Positions 51,101 to 63,800 of a stretch of 64,000 bases of DNA are shown in pieces. The position numbers were made by a program, and so were the translations under genes. This stretch comes from Epiperipatus broadwayi. Lineage: Eukaryota; Onychophora; Udeonychophora; Euonychophora; Peripatidae. The notes beneath the pieces were generated by a model. It saw only the letters and a list, made by a program, of their open reading frames with translations, was not told the DNA's origin and searched no databases. Each line of letters begins with the position of its first letter. The first letter of the stretch is position 1. The DNA lies in NCBI GenBank assembly GCA_028023455.1, contig JAQFVV010000113.1:1535268-1599267 (forward strand). The letters run 5' to 3'.

Positions 51101-51138
51101 GACTTCTATGATAACATACAGAGTCAAAATTTTTAAAC

Positions 51139-51150
51139 CGGGGGGGGGGG
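51139..51150. repeat. poly-G run
   Basis: CC followed by about ten G, the second such run in the window (compare 23346). Confidence 0.7.
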
Positions 51151-51559
51151 AGAATCTTAGAAATAAAACAACAGATAACACATTAAAAAGTAAACATAGA
51201 ATATTTAAATGGAAAGTTACAATCCATTTATTAATTAATGTCTTTAGTGATTCATAAATCAAAATGAATTCCATTAGTCATGAATAAAGAATTTCTTAAG
51301 GCTAAGAATAAAAAACAAGCAGATTTTAATTCTGCTTTTAATAGAAGCAGTGTTTTAGCAATGAAAAATGTCCATTAAGTGCATTAACATTTAATCAGCT
51401 TACAGCTAGTAAAAGTTAAATTTTGGATATAGTAACTAATACAAATCAAAAATCAGTGATCCAAATTATTCACCATTACTGACTTTAAACATAGGTAAGG
51501 TAATATTGCAAATACTCGCAAAATTTAATGAGTGCTATCTTAATATAAAGCTGAGCAAT

Positions 51560-51775
51560 GATTGTATATATGTATGGAGATGGTAACCTGGACCAATTGG
51601 TGAATGCTGGTTTAGCACAAAATATGTTTATTGGTGATTATTAACTTTTCAACATGTGTGTTATCAGCTGAATCAGCTATATAAAATGGCACTGAGAGTA
51701 GTGGGTCGTGTGAAAGTCTGAGTTCGAATCCCGCATATATTATATATATAAATGCAGGTTTAAGCCAGTACAATG
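51560..51775 (+). mobile_element. SINE-like repeat family D, fullest copy
   Basis: After a TA tract: GGAGATGGTAACCTGGACC, AATTGGTGAATGCTGGTTTA, TATTGGTGATTATTAACTT, ACATGTGTGTTATCAGCTG, GTGGGTCGTGTGAAAGTCTG and the B box GAGTTCGAATCCC, then (TA)n and AAATGCAGGTTTAAG. The B box near the 3' part and the dispersed copies (21780, 40142, 42395, 58214) mark it as a SINE, probably tRNA-related. The tRNA parent is not recognisable. Confidence 0.7.
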
Positions 51776-52042
51776 TATTAAGTTCTAGATAAAAACTTTC
51801 AATACAAACATTTCCCAATACCTTGATAATAAGTCAGATGAAAGTAATTGACTTAAAAAGTTTCACTATATATATGCCTCTTTAGTAACCTGCTTGCAAT
51901 TCATTACATGGGAAAATATCTCTGCTACACTTTTATCTCCATTATATATTATTGTGTAAAGATAATTAACTAAGATTGAAATAAATTATTGAAGCAATTA
52001 ATGATAATAGATCTAAAAGTTATCTAATGAGTGGAAAATCTG

Positions 52043-52113
52043 AAATTTTCAGACACCTACATGTCTTCAAATCCAGCTATCCCACTCAAATAGCTATATG
52101 GGGCTGAGAGATC
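52043..52113 (+). repeat. dispersed repeat, copy 2 (first at 7609-7680, inverted)
   Basis: CAGACACCTACATGTCTTC, AAATCCAGCTAT, then TAGCTATATGGGGCTGAG. See 7609-7680. Confidence 0.6.
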
Positions 52114-52207
52114 TTCAGCCATAGCATATATTAGTAGTCTTAGCAATATAACATCGCATAAGATTTAAGGCAGAGACTATAAATAGTCAAAATAAAATCT
52201 AGTGTCT

Positions 52208-52405
52208 AAAGATACCCTAGTGCCTTTCTGAGGAGTGCCAAAGTACTAAACCATGGTCAGAGGTTGGAGGGGGGTTCCTGACAGATATTTTAAATGCTTT
52301 CTCTGGCTAAGCATTTATCACAAAGCTTGTTGAGCAATTGGCAAATGCTCATTGTTTATATCTTACAAGCTTAAGAGAATTGAGTCATGTGATCTATGAC
52401 TCTTA
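52208..52405 (+). repeat. dispersed hairpin-headed repeat (family E), copy 3
   Basis: It contains AGGTTGGAGG, AAGCTTGTTGAGCAATTGG, ACAAGCTTAAGAGAATTGAG and TCATGTGATCTATGACTC, matching the 3' end of the copies at 13636 and 21883. The head region is diverged. Confidence 0.45.
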
Positions 52406-52569
52406 CTTTGACTAATTAATGATAATATTTACTATATTTGAAAACCAGAAAAGTATTATACACAGCAGAATAACTGAACAAATATCATTTTAGTTGTATT
52501 TATATATTGGATTTTTCTTGATTGATAATTAAATGTGTGTTTAGTAGTTAGAAAGATTTTCTCCTTCAA

Positions 52570-52701
52570 CAAGTTTAAATATAGTCAAGCATTGGTAGTC
52601 AAGAGGTCAGCGACAGCTGCTTTACAAGCAGTTGTCCTGGATTAGCGGGTTTGCTTCCCAGCTGATGCTATGACACATGTGAAAAAAAACAACTTTAAAT
52701 A
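52570..52701 (+). mobile_element. tRNA-derived SINE family A, copy 3
   Basis: The body (52589-52669) differs from the copy at 43548 at only a few positions: GCATTGGTAGTCAAGAGGTC, GACAGCTGCTTTACAAGCAG, TTGTCCTGGATTAGCGGG, B box GGTTTGCTTCC, CTGATGCTATGACACATGTG, A8. CAAGTTTAAATA (52570-52581) and CAACTTTAAATA (52690-52701) flank it, a 12-bp TSD with one mismatch. Confidence 0.87.
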
Positions 52702-53889
52702 ATAATAAAGACAGAAAAATATTCTCTTTTCAAACCAAAAGTATATAAGTGTAAACTGAAATGACCGCAAATATAATTAATGTCTTTGATTCAATACAAT
52801 TGTTGTATAGTTTATCTTGTTGCCAATATATTGAAAAGACATGAGTCAAATTACTGTCTTACATATTTGAACATAATTTACAAGTGATTGAAAATAATGT
52901 TGGGGCTGTTGCAGTAGTACTTGTACAGGAAGGAAGATGAGACAGCCCATCCAAGTTTAGTGAGCAATGTAATGTTTAAATTGTATTGCTTCATGAAAGA
53001 TCACAACAATATCTCGATAAACTTATCTTCATTGTTGCTTTCTTAATACTAATACATATTTTACACACTCTTGTGTAAGTATTTGAAAACAGATACAGAA
53101 ATGATTAAAATTAAAGTCATTAATACCTAGGTGTTTGCATAAATCTACCACAATGCCATTCACACAGTGCAAAGATAAACCCAAAGCAAAGATATGGTTG
53201 ATAAATAAAATGTGCATAATGACCATAGTTCTGCACTGACTTCTGTGAGTGAAGATGATTTGGTAAAAGAAATTGAGCAACTGAATAAAAAAAAAGCACC
53301 AAAAAAGAATAGATGTTGTTTCCTAGTTGATATAATATTCAGTGTTTAATGAGCCAACATTTTATTCTACAAGACAATAACAGATTTTAATGGAAATATA
53401 TTGCTCATTGATTTAATTTGCAATTAATTCGACCTATTTATATATTTGCCCATAATGAGATAAATTGACTTAAATAGCTAAATATGGTAATATAACTAAA
53501 TTAAAATGCTTAATTATTGTCAGTGGTATTTGTCACTGTTTGCCATTTTCTTGACTTTTGACTATATTATAAGACTATTTATAAAGAGAGGGAGAAGAAA
53601 AAAAGACAAAGATATTTTATATTAAATGTAATATCTAAAAAACTTTTAATTATATCTAATGAAAGGGATGGCAGAAGGTGGTAAGCAAGGTAGCAAGGCA
53701 GAGTGCTTAGACAAGAGGGGCGTGAAAGGGGTACAGAATTAAGAATACATTTTAGTTATGATTATTAATTAATGTGACTTGATTCATTATTTCTATAAAA
53801 TAAAAAATATATACATATTAAAATAAACAATCACATTTTGAAATGCAATTTTTTAATTATGTCTTCTTACGCTGGGTTTACATAATTTG
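52702..53889. other. intergenic stretch, no gene supported
   Basis: A purine-rich, less AT-skewed patch at about 53660-53735 (GGATGGCAGAAGGTGGTAAG, AGCAAGGCAGAGTGC) is unexplained. Minus-strand frames at 53029-53302 overlap each other and show no recognisable motif. Confidence 0.35.
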
Positions 53890-53941
53890 TATTTTATATC
53901 ACGTTGCTATGTGATGTGTTTTATATAATAGATTGCTCAAT

Positions 53942-54692
53942 ATGAGGTATCCTAAGACATTATTGGATAATGCAGTAAGGAAATCTTCTTTAATTGATAG
54001 AAAAAAACTTCTTTTATCTGAAAAGAGTAAAAAATAATTAGATGTTCCACCATTGGTTCTTACTTTTAATAGAGATTTACCTAATATTAACTGGATATTG
54101 GCGAAACATTTTAACATATTACAGTCCACAGATTATTTAAAATCTATTTTTTCTGATCCACCTAAGGTTGTATATCGAAAACATAGATCACTTAGAGATA
54201 TACTTGTCAAAACAAATTTTATTAGTAGTTCTGTACAGGTAAAAGGGTGTTCTCCATGTGAAGATAAAAGATGTTTTACATGTGAACATATTGTTGTGAC
54301 AAAAGTGGTCTTTAGTACTAAGAATCATAATTTTAAATGGTATATTCCTAATTATGTTACATGTAAAAGTGTTAATTTGATATATTTGATAGTGTAGTAG
54401 ATGTTTAAACCAGTATATAGGTGAGTCAGCAAATAGTTTACATGTCAAAATGACTAATCATAGATTTGACATTTTGCATAAGAATAAAGATAGACCGGTT
54501 TCAAAACATTTTAACTTACTGAATCATTCAATTGATAATTTAAAAGTAGTGATTCTTCAGGAAGGTTTTTCTTCTACAAGGGAGAGGAAACAAAAGGAGA
54601 CTTTTTTTATTTTTAAATTCAAGACCTTAAAACCACATGGATTGAATTTAAAAACTGGAACTATTACATCTCTGGGTTACCTGGTCTTCTAA
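53942..54692 (+). pseudogene. Penelope-like element (PLE) copy 2: Cys-rich linker plus GIY-YIG endonuclease
   Basis: The plus frame reads RYPKTLLDNAVRKSS at the start, one TAA at about 54034, then VLTFNRDLPNINWILAKHF, IFSDPPKVVYRKHRSLRDIL and the Cys cluster GCSPCEDKRCFTCEHI near residues 64-79 of the second piece. VNLIYLI then opens the GIY-YIG fold. A frame change at about 54395 leads to QYIGESANSLHVKMTNHRFD and finally SSTRERKQKETFFIFKF, with the conserved Glu, and LKPHGLN. This order (RT tail, Cys linker, GIY-YIG) is that of PLEs with a zinc-finger-like linker. The RT itself is missing. It differs clearly from copy 1, which lacks the Cys cluster, so two PLE lineages are present. It is non-functional. 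Confidence 0.9.
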
Positions 54693-55182
54693 ATGATTTC
54701 TATATGTGAGTTTTTTATGTAAAAATTTTCTTATATGAGGTTTTTTATGTAAAGATTGGTTATGTGGATGTTTAATATCTGTGTTTAATTGGTATATAAA
54801 TAAATAATTAGTTATTATAAATTATTGTACTTTGCACTAACTATAATTTTTGATTAAAATGTATAAGTATTTTAGTTTTTAATGAATATTAATGTGAGCA
54901 CATGTGAGCATAGTCTAATTTTTGTATGTATGCACATATGTATATTTTAATTTTTAATTTTGGATTTTTTATTTTTATATTTATTTTAATTTAAATAGAA
55001 TTTAAACTTGATTAGGAGGGAATGTAGTTTTTTTTCTTTTTTTGTTTGAATTTTGTCATTGATTGGGTAGATATTCTGTGTTAGATTTTGTGACCAATCA
55101 GGGGGGTTTTGTTAAAATTTTTAATCTTTTACCAAATCTGTAATTTTTGATTATCGCCATTTTACTGTGTATTTTTTTCTTT

Positions 55183-55210
55183 CTGATGAAAACCAGTCCT
55201 CTGGTTGAAA
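55183..55210 (+). ncRNA. hammerhead ribozyme core motif in the PLE 3' region
   Basis: CTGATGA (55183-55189), then AACCAG (55191-55196), TCCT loop and CTGGTT (55201-55206), a perfect six-base-pair stem II, then GAAA (55207-55210). This is the exact hammerhead core CUGANGA, stem II, GAAA. Hammerhead ribozymes are an established component of many Penelope-like elements, and this one lies about 490 bp downstream of a PLE coding end on the same strand. Stems I and III are not convincing here: a three-base-pair stem III (ATA/TAT after GAAA) is possible, but the U-rich sequence before CTGATGA has no good partner. Self-cleavage is therefore uncertain. Confidence 0.7.
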
Positions 55211-55264
55211 TATAATATTATTTATTGGATTTATAAGTCTTTTTTGTTTCTATATATATATATT

Positions 55265-56570
55265 GTTGTGATTATTTGATATCTCTAAAATAATAATAAT
55301 AAACATAACTTCAAATTTTTATTGGTTTATTATAAAAATATCTTAAATATATTGTATTAAGCAAAATTAAAAAAAAATGTAAGATGTCTCCCCCATATTT
55401 TTATAGTGTTAGAAATTCCTGTAACAATTTTGCAAAAATAGTGGTTTTATATTTAGTTTTAAAAACAGCACAAAGATAACTTTAAAGAGAAAAAAGGAGG
55501 CAATACACTAATAAAATAGATAATATTGTTTACATGTGAATAAGTTAGTTAAAATAGGATCAGTAAAGCAATATTCATATTAGCGTACACATAATGGTAA
55601 ACCTATTTACAGTAGTAATATAAACTTTTAATGTAATAATTAAATGAGAATGTGTGTGCATATTGAAATATAAAGAAATACTATTTTAAAATATTTAGGT
55701 AAAGTTATTTTACATTTGAAATAAAATCTCAATTATTGTGAAAACAGTAAATAAATAATCATTTATTTTAATATCTGTATTATAAATATTAGTTGTAACT
55801 TTGGGATTTGTATATTTAATTTTAATTTAGAACAGATTTGAACTCAGACTTAATCCCTTCTAAATTACATTAATTTCAGTATAGACAATAAAGTAAACTT
55901 GTATTTAAATATTGCATATTTAATTTTATTAAAGTATAATGTTTTATTTGTGTTTTAAAATGTTAAGTGCATAATTCTTAACTGTCCTAATAAAAAACAA
56001 GACATCTGAAAAATATTCATCTCAACAGACTGCATTTAAAAAATTGAAATTTAAAGATGTTTTTGATATGGAAAATTATATGCTATCTTGCCAATGCTAA
56101 GGTGTCAAAAGTTGTTTACTGTTATAGTTTAAAGTAAATATTTAAAAAAATTGGTACACAGCTCTTTTAAGTCAGTTTTAAAAATTGATGGAAATAATCT
56201 TTGTAAACAATTTTCTTAGAAATGCTAATGAATTTCATTTTTCAGGAAATTACTAATTATCTGCACTGCATCTATACAAATGCAAACTTACTGCGATTTT
56301 CTTAAAGTTTATCATATAAATGGATTGATTCAAAAGACAAAATTTTGTTATCAGTTATTGCTCTACCAGAACTAATTCTTCTCCATTCTCTGTAATTTTG
56401 TAATTAAAATGCTAAAGGTTTTCAATTATTTTTTTAAAAATAACATTCTAAAAGATTTCACCAAAATAAAAAATATATGGTACTCTTAAAAACTTTAAGT
56501 GAAATTTAGATTATAAAGCATATTTGTTCTTACTTATATATATGTGTGTGTGTTAAATAAAGAGCATGCA
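55265..56570. other. AT-rich intergenic stretch
   Basis: No gene, RNA or repeat was recognised. The PLE tail seems to end at the (TA)n tract at about 55250-55262. Confidence 0.5.
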
Positions 56571-56748
56571 AATAGCTCTTAACAAGCTTTTCTGAATATC
56601 CTTGTCCCCAGATTGGTTTCTAGCTGGTGGCTGTTGTAGAAACCAGTCTGTGGATAGAGATATTCAGAAAAGCTAATTAAGAACTATTAGCATACTCATT
56701 ATCCAAGTTTATTAAATTAAGTCACAAGATGTATGACTTATAGATGAT
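56571..56748 (+). repeat. dispersed hairpin-headed repeat (family E), copy 4, with hairpin
   Basis: AGCTCTTAACAAGCTTTTCT, GAATATCC and CCAGATTGGTTTCTA are matched inversely by TAGAAACCAGTCTGTGG, ATATTCAGAAAAGCT and AAGAACTATT (arms about 56571-56622 and 56637-56688). Then follow AAGTTTATTAAATTAAGTCA and GATGTATGACTTATAG, as in the other copies. In copy 2 the same head is present on one side only. Confidence 0.7.
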
Positions 56749-58213
56749 TTGTTGAAATAAAGACAAGAGGGAAAGTTTAAGCAAAATAAAAGAGGTTCTA
56801 TGGGTAATGTAATTTAAATTATAAGTCATATTATAATTTCAATATCATGACTTAGTACATGTATGATTTGTTTTGATGAGAGATTATTAATTAATATTAA
56901 TTATTATTCATTCATAATTTAAATATAATAATTTATGTTTTATTAATATCTAAAGTTATGTATGCTGTTACTATTAAAGGCTATAAGGTATCTAAAGAGT
57001 AAGTGTAAATGATTATATAGTTGGAAATATTTGATAAGAATTATTCCTTTTGTTTATCAATATACATCACATGATCACTATTACATTATTTTTTTTTTCA
57101 TTGTTATCTTTAATAAACATTAAAATGAATACAAAATCACGTAGGATTTGTTTTATTTTGGAGAGTGCACAAAATATTGGTTTGCATAAGGGCGCTACAA
57201 TCTTTTCTCCGGTCCTGTATAATGATATATTAGAAGTGATATTCATATATACATATAATACATTTTTTAGATACAAAAAAAAGAGATTATATTATGACGA
57301 GAAAGACAGCATGTAGCAACCTATAATATAAAATATTTAATAAATAGATTTCCACTTGAAAAAATATAATAGTCATTGAAATAAAGTTTCTAAGAATGAA
57401 AATTTAAAAAAAGTTATTTCAATATCTGTTTTTTAAAAATTTATGTGAATGTAAAAGATTTTTATTTTAAGCAGAAATAATAAAAACATATGAATGTTTT
57501 TCGGTTAAATGCAGCAATAATATATTCAAAACCCTTTTACGTAACACATCATCTATTCATTTAAACAGAGAACAAATACAATAAAACGAATAAAAACATG
57601 ACTAATTAGGTTTTAAAATCATAAACATAAAAACGAAATTTAATAATGATTTTAATTATTGCAAGTTATCAGGCCTCATAAAACTGAAAACAGAAATGTA
57701 AAAAAAAAAATTGAAGTATTATTATTACAATATAAATTATTGTATTTATAGAAATTCAATAGCTGAATTTAAAAAAAAAAAATCCTCAGGATATATATAT
57801 TGAGATTGGTGCTTTTAGAAATACGCTTGGTTAAATATATTCTGTCAGCGTAAACATTAATTGCGCACACATGCATATAAATGTATAGCTACAATTTAAT
57901 CTTTAAGTATCACATTTACTGTATTCTCACTTTGATATCATTCTCTTTAATTAAACATATTAATGATTATTATTAATAATTATTATAACAGATAATATTA
58001 TCTTATTGGTAACCAAATATAAACTTTAATTTAATTAATAATTAAATATATGCTTTTATTAAACGTAGTCACGTGGTATCATTAATAAAAATCCACCCCA
58101 CTTTTTTTAATGTGTATTAATTTTTTAGTTATGCTGTCATGCTTTAAATTTCTATTCCATGACACATTTTAGAAATATAATTAAATATCTTTGGACAAAT
58201 AAATGGCCCCTAG
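56749..58213. other. AT-rich intergenic stretch
   Basis: Overlapping open frames on both strands at 57050-57316 show no motif and are not called. Poly-A runs at about 57697 and 57770. Confidence 0.45.
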
Positions 58214-58345
58214 GATGCATTTTATGTTAAACCATCATCTACATCGCTCAGAGAGATTGTGACCTGAGCCAATTGAACGTTGCTTGTTTAGCATAAGTGC
58301 ATCTGATTTATCTTTTCTGTGGTACTTAGTCATGTTTTAAGAAGG
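58214..58345. mobile_element. SINE-like family D head with inverted partial duplicate
   Basis: CTCAGAGAGATTGTGACCTG, AGCCAATTGAACGTTGCTTG and TTTAGCATAAGTGCATC match the family D head on the plus strand. Immediately to the left, GATGCATTTTATGTTAAACC is the inverse of the same TTTAGCATAA...GCATC end. A partial head-to-head hairpin of about 100 bp results. The 3' half with the B box is not recognisable. Confidence 0.5.
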
Positions 58346-58728
58346 TGTAGTGGAATAAAAGTTTAAAGTAAGTTTGTATAAAAACCCTGTAGTTATACAT
58401 TTTTCATGATTACCATAGGTTGAAATTTTATTCCTGATAAATCTTAGCAATTTCTTTAACTAACTGAAGAATGCAAAGAGATTAAGAATTTTTTCTTTCA
58501 GTTAGCTAACTTCTAATCAATTCACATAGGTGTGTAATTATTAATAGGTAAGTAGATATTGAGCTATTATTAGAAAAAGCTAACTCCAGGATACCATGAG
58601 ACTAACTAAAACAAGTCACCGCAGACAGTTAACTAGCTTGACTATTTTTGTGTTTCTCTTTCACTATAATGTGATCTGGAGTAACTTTTGCTCTGTTATT
58701 TAAAATTATTTTATCTTTCTACCTACAT

Positions 58729-58947
<219 letters not shown>

Positions 58948-60516
58948 CTATTTTTTAAAAAAAATTTTGCATACATTAAATTTATTTTTGAAGTAACATT
59001 TTCTGGTAAATTAAACTAGATGTTATTCTTTTTAGATTTAAGTTTAGAAAAAATCTTTGAATCAAATTTTTTTCTCAATAAAATAACGCTTTCACCTTGA
59101 TCTTTATATAAAGATTAATTTTAAATTATTGATATAAAATCATAGTTTTTATCTAATAAATATGCTGCATTCAAATGTTCAATCAGAAAAAAAATTAGAA
59201 TATCCTTACAATATATGGATTGATGATAAAATAGAATAGATGTTGTCATAGATAAATTAACATTTTAAATATATTTTCTTGAACCTGACTTTCTTATTCA
59301 ATGTATGGTTTAGTACAAAAATAGGATGGAAATCCCTGGAACTTAAGATGTATAGATTATAACCCAGCTGTGTCAGATCTGGGTTTGATTTTCTAATAAA
59401 CTCCTGAGTAGTAAACAATTTGATTATTATATTAACTCAATTGTTTTTATATACTTATATACAGTAAACTACATTGATTGGTAGAAGTTTATAACCAATA
59501 AACATCACATGATCACTGAGTGGCAATACAGATAGAGTTTTGCCTGATATAATAGAAGTTTGGCAAATACAACCATATAAATTCAATTTCTCATTGTTGT
59601 TATCTACTCTATCATATGTGCTATTCCAGATACAATTTGATTTTTACTTATTACTCCATTACAAAATTTAATGATTGCTAGTTCATCTAGTCATAGGTAA
59701 TAATTCTTTTATTTTTTTAAAATGTGATTATGAGCTCCTAAAAGTAAATCTGCTCCAGAAGCCATAAGTTTGGTTAGATAATTAATGGAGGGGAAATTTC
59801 TCAGTGAATTATTTTTATTAACATTATAATTTTTTGGTCTATTTTGTTTTCAACTTCTATTCTTCAGTTTAGCAATCATAGGTGGAGTTTGTATCAAAAG
59901 GTGATTGTTGTAACTAGGAATGAATTCAGAAGTAGAAAATTAGATCAACTATGATCTTCATAGGGTAAACAGTTACAATTTCATAATCATGATATATTGT
60001 TACACATATTGGATACTTAGATTTAAAGACAGATTAGCTACATGTGTGTACATGACTACTGTTAAGACAATGTTTAAATCATGAGTTTGCTTATATCACC
60101 TTAATTTCATAAGCCCATGAGTGATATTCACTAATACATTATATCTAAGAAATATAACAATATTTGCAGTCAGTATTGTTGTAATTGAGAAAATTATTTA
60201 TGCTTTAACCATTACAGTATTGTTTGTGATAACTATCACAAATGTTTTGTAAAGTCAGTATTTGAAAATTCTTATTAGCCAGAATGGCTACAAGCACTAT
60301 ACCATACAACACAAGATTATATATTCTTTAATTTCCAAGAATTTTATGAATTTATCAGGAGTGCATCTCAATAGTTTTAGACATGTATTTAAAAAAAATA
60401 ATTATTATTCATTTTGCTCACATATTGTAAATAATTGTTTCTTACTTAATTACTATAATAAGCAAATATTCAATATGATTTATGTGACCATAATATTGTC
60501 ACAAAAACTTAAATAA
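58948..60516. other. AT-rich intergenic stretch
   Basis: About 59340-59400 (CAGCTGTGTCAGATCTGGG, TTTGATTTTC) resembles the T-arm end of a tRNA-derived SINE, but no full body is present. The 84-codon frame at 60262-60516 has no recognised motif. Confidence 0.4.
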
Positions 60517-60691
60517 ATAATCAACCAAAAGAAGATTGAAATAAATAACTTTTAATAACTATAATATACTATTTATTGTACCAGTTTTCATCTCCCCTTG
60601 GAGTTGAGTTGAGAAGGTCTCAATGGAGATGAAAGCCAGTTCAATAAATATAATATAATTATTAATAGTTTTTTATTTCAATCTTAAATAA
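60517..60691. mobile_element. hairpin element, first of an adjoining pair
   Basis: Arms 60532-60595 and 60625-60685 (AAGATTGAAATAAATAACTT, GTACCAGTTTTCATCTCC and inverse) lie around a 29-base loop with AGTTGAGTTGAGAAGG. Its outer end, AATAATCAA...AAGATTGAAATAAA, is shared with the next element. Confidence 0.8.
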
Positions 60692-60810
60692 TTAAAACAA
60701 GACTGAAATAAACAAATATTAATTACTATATTTTGATATTTATTGAATCAGTGATAAATATTATAATCTAGTCATTAATACTTGTTTATTTCAATCTTAT
60801 TTTGATTATT
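60688..60810. mobile_element. hairpin element, second of an adjoining pair
   Basis: Arms 60688-60746 and 60753-60810 have the outer sequence AATAATTAAAACAAGACTGA / AATAATCAAAATAAGATTGA and a loop of about six bases. It has the same termini as the preceding hairpin but a different centre. Confidence 0.78.
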
Positions 60811-63800
60811 TATTTATAATTGTTTCTTATTTTGTGTTAGTGGTATCTCATATTGGTTATATTTTAAGGATAAATAATTTTATTTTTTCATTTTTTTGAA
60901 ATCTCTTGTTAAATTTTTATACTTTTTGTAACTAATACTTATATATATATATATTCTAACCTCTCCCCCACCTCTCTCGATCGTCCTCTCCAAAAAATTT
61001 TTTTATTTATATACTGATTTTTACGGGTTCTAGCTCAGTTAAACGAAATAAATAAATGAAATATCCAGCATTAATTAAAATGATTACTAGCTCTAATTTT
61101 TAAAATACAAATACAGTTATATTTCAAAAATTGAATTAACAAATATCTATTATTTTCATGAGACCTGGAGTGACGATACGGGGAACGAGATAGACTACAT
61201 TGAGATATTATCCACATGATACTATCTCAATGGCATAAGAACACTATTCCCCCCCTTTTACTATACTAAATAACTAACTTATAGTATTCTTACGACTTTC
61301 TAAGCTCTTTTCACTACGACTAAATAATAATCATGTCTTAATATTCTTTGTAATAAGAATCTAGCTCAATTAAATAAAATTAAGTAAATAAATAGAATAA
61401 ATAAAACAAAATCAAATCTCAGGTTCATAAATTGTATTCTAACTGATTTAAAATTACGGTAGTAAACTATGAAAAGGGAATTTTATGTCATAAATTCACT
61501 ACGCAGTAACTAACAATAATAAACAATAATAATAACAACAATAGTATAATATAAATATTATTACTTCCTAAATAAATAAATAATTACGTGCATGGTAGTA
61601 TTTTAATAATCTGACAACAGAATACGTGTGGCAACATTAGCATATATTTAATGTAACATTGTGGCAACCAACTTATGACCAATAAATGATATAATTATGA
61701 TCTTTTAATTTTATCATACAAATAAATTTTCAAAATTATTTATAACACTTTTATGTTTACCTTTTGTGCAAACAACTATATGTCTGTTGCAATTATAAGT
61801 GTATTGCGATATCATGCATCCATTTGGAGAAATAACAACGAAGACACAAAGCTTTAAAATAAATTTACAACAAAGTTTATTAATAACATAAACAAATAAC
61901 AATATTTTACATTATGTACATGGATATCCTTACTCTCCTATCACAAAATTATTTTACTAGTTTATAAAAATGAAATCAAACTTCTATTTATTTATTTTTT
62001 CTAGTTAACTCTTATCTTTTAAATGCTTAAGAAAATACAGTATTATTATTATTGGATTTCTTATTATAGTTTAGCTTGTTACAAAATGTATTTATCATAT
62101 AATTATTATTAACACTTTGTATCCCTACTATTATTAAATTTATATTTTTACAAATTTTACATTCATAGTAAACATTTTACAAAAAAACAATAAAATTCTA
62201 GTTTTATATTGGTTGTATGGAATCCTACTAATTCAAACATTCTTCTACATTCGGCATTAGGTTTAATTGTTCATTATCCGATGTTTATTAATCTAATATA
62301 CTCATTCAAGCCTTACTTCGGATGGTAATTACATGCACAAATATATGTCTATTACACATTATTGAATTATTTCTTATTAAATATGCAATATTTATTTTCT
62401 AAAAATTATTTAAAACATTAAATTTTATTATCACTTTTATAAAAAACTTTGTTTAGATTTCTCTTTTAAAAATCTTATATTCATTTCCGAATTGATTTTA
62501 AACTGTATCATATGATTCTTTCTCTCTTTATGATATTTTGTACTTTCACTTTTAAAGTTGCACAATTCTAACACATTCCAGTAAATAAACTATTCTTACT
62601 TGAACGATAACATATCCTCAGTTCTATTTTATTCATTATTTCTCTGAAAATATCTCTCTGACGATGCAGATTCACGAAACAAGGATAGCGAAAATAGATG
62701 CACAGGATCAAAAATATAACTAGAATATTATCCGTCATATACCTTGACAATAATGGCACAGTGAATTAAAACACTATAGAGGAGTGACCTTTATCTGTCT
62801 ACCTACCTCTATTATAGGAGTGATGCTAAAGCTATTTCTTCAGCTTTATATAACATCAAAAAGTTTAAAAGATACGCAAAAAACACTGTCCAAAATATAT
62901 GTGTTCAGTGATAGGACTTAGTTAACTACACTGAAATCACACAAACTAACTATGATCCAAATACTTTATTTTTCCTATTTCTTAACAAAACATCATCTTG
63001 GTTTCCTCTCCTCCAGTACTACCAAGTCACTATCCGATCTTATTTCTCATGATTTTTCTATACAGTACATCGACAAATTCCTATCTGCATTTCTAACAAT
63101 AATAAAATTCATTTTATTTCAAAACTATACCGCTGTTCTTTAAGAAAATCTTTTACTACTTTTCTCGTATTTTTATCCTATACAAACTATTTTAAAACAT
63201 CTGAATACTTTACAACATGAAAGTTCAAAAGAATCACACAAATGTTCTGTTATATTATATTATTAATTATACTTTAAATAACTTATTGCATGCATATTTA
63301 AAATTACTCCTATCTCAGAATATGTTGTAAAATGTTGTATAAATGTGTACATAGAATTTAAACTTTCACACATCATTCTTAATCAATCGATGATCTAAAA
63401 AAAAAATTACATTATGCATTATGAATAAATATCAAAATTACCAAAACGATCTTTATCTTCTCGATCGTGTTCTGTAGGCTTCACCATCCCATTGATTCTT
63501 GTAGATATATGATTTCCATACATACACTTTATTTTTAAAACAATATTTCTATCATTCTATTAAGCTATTATATTTAAATCTCATTATTATTAAATTTATG
63601 TTTATATGTTTTCCCTAATCTCACATAGCATTTTATATTTTAAATATAATCAGCAAAAATATTTAAATTATATTTACGGTACTTCTTTATCGAACTTGCT
63701 TGAAAATCGTTCATATTAAAGCTAAAAAAAAATATTTCATTTCTTCTTCAGTCACTTAATGTTCTATTTTAAAGTAAAACAATTACTACTCTGTTTAATA

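Noticed and set aside
51612-51818. Minus-strand 68-codon frame
   Set aside because: Runs through the family D SINE in antisense; a similar frame at 42383-42574 is the same artefact in another copy.
53029-53302. Overlapping minus frames with Cys/His residues
   Set aside because: Two frames over the same DNA, no ordered zinc-finger spacing, no family recognised.
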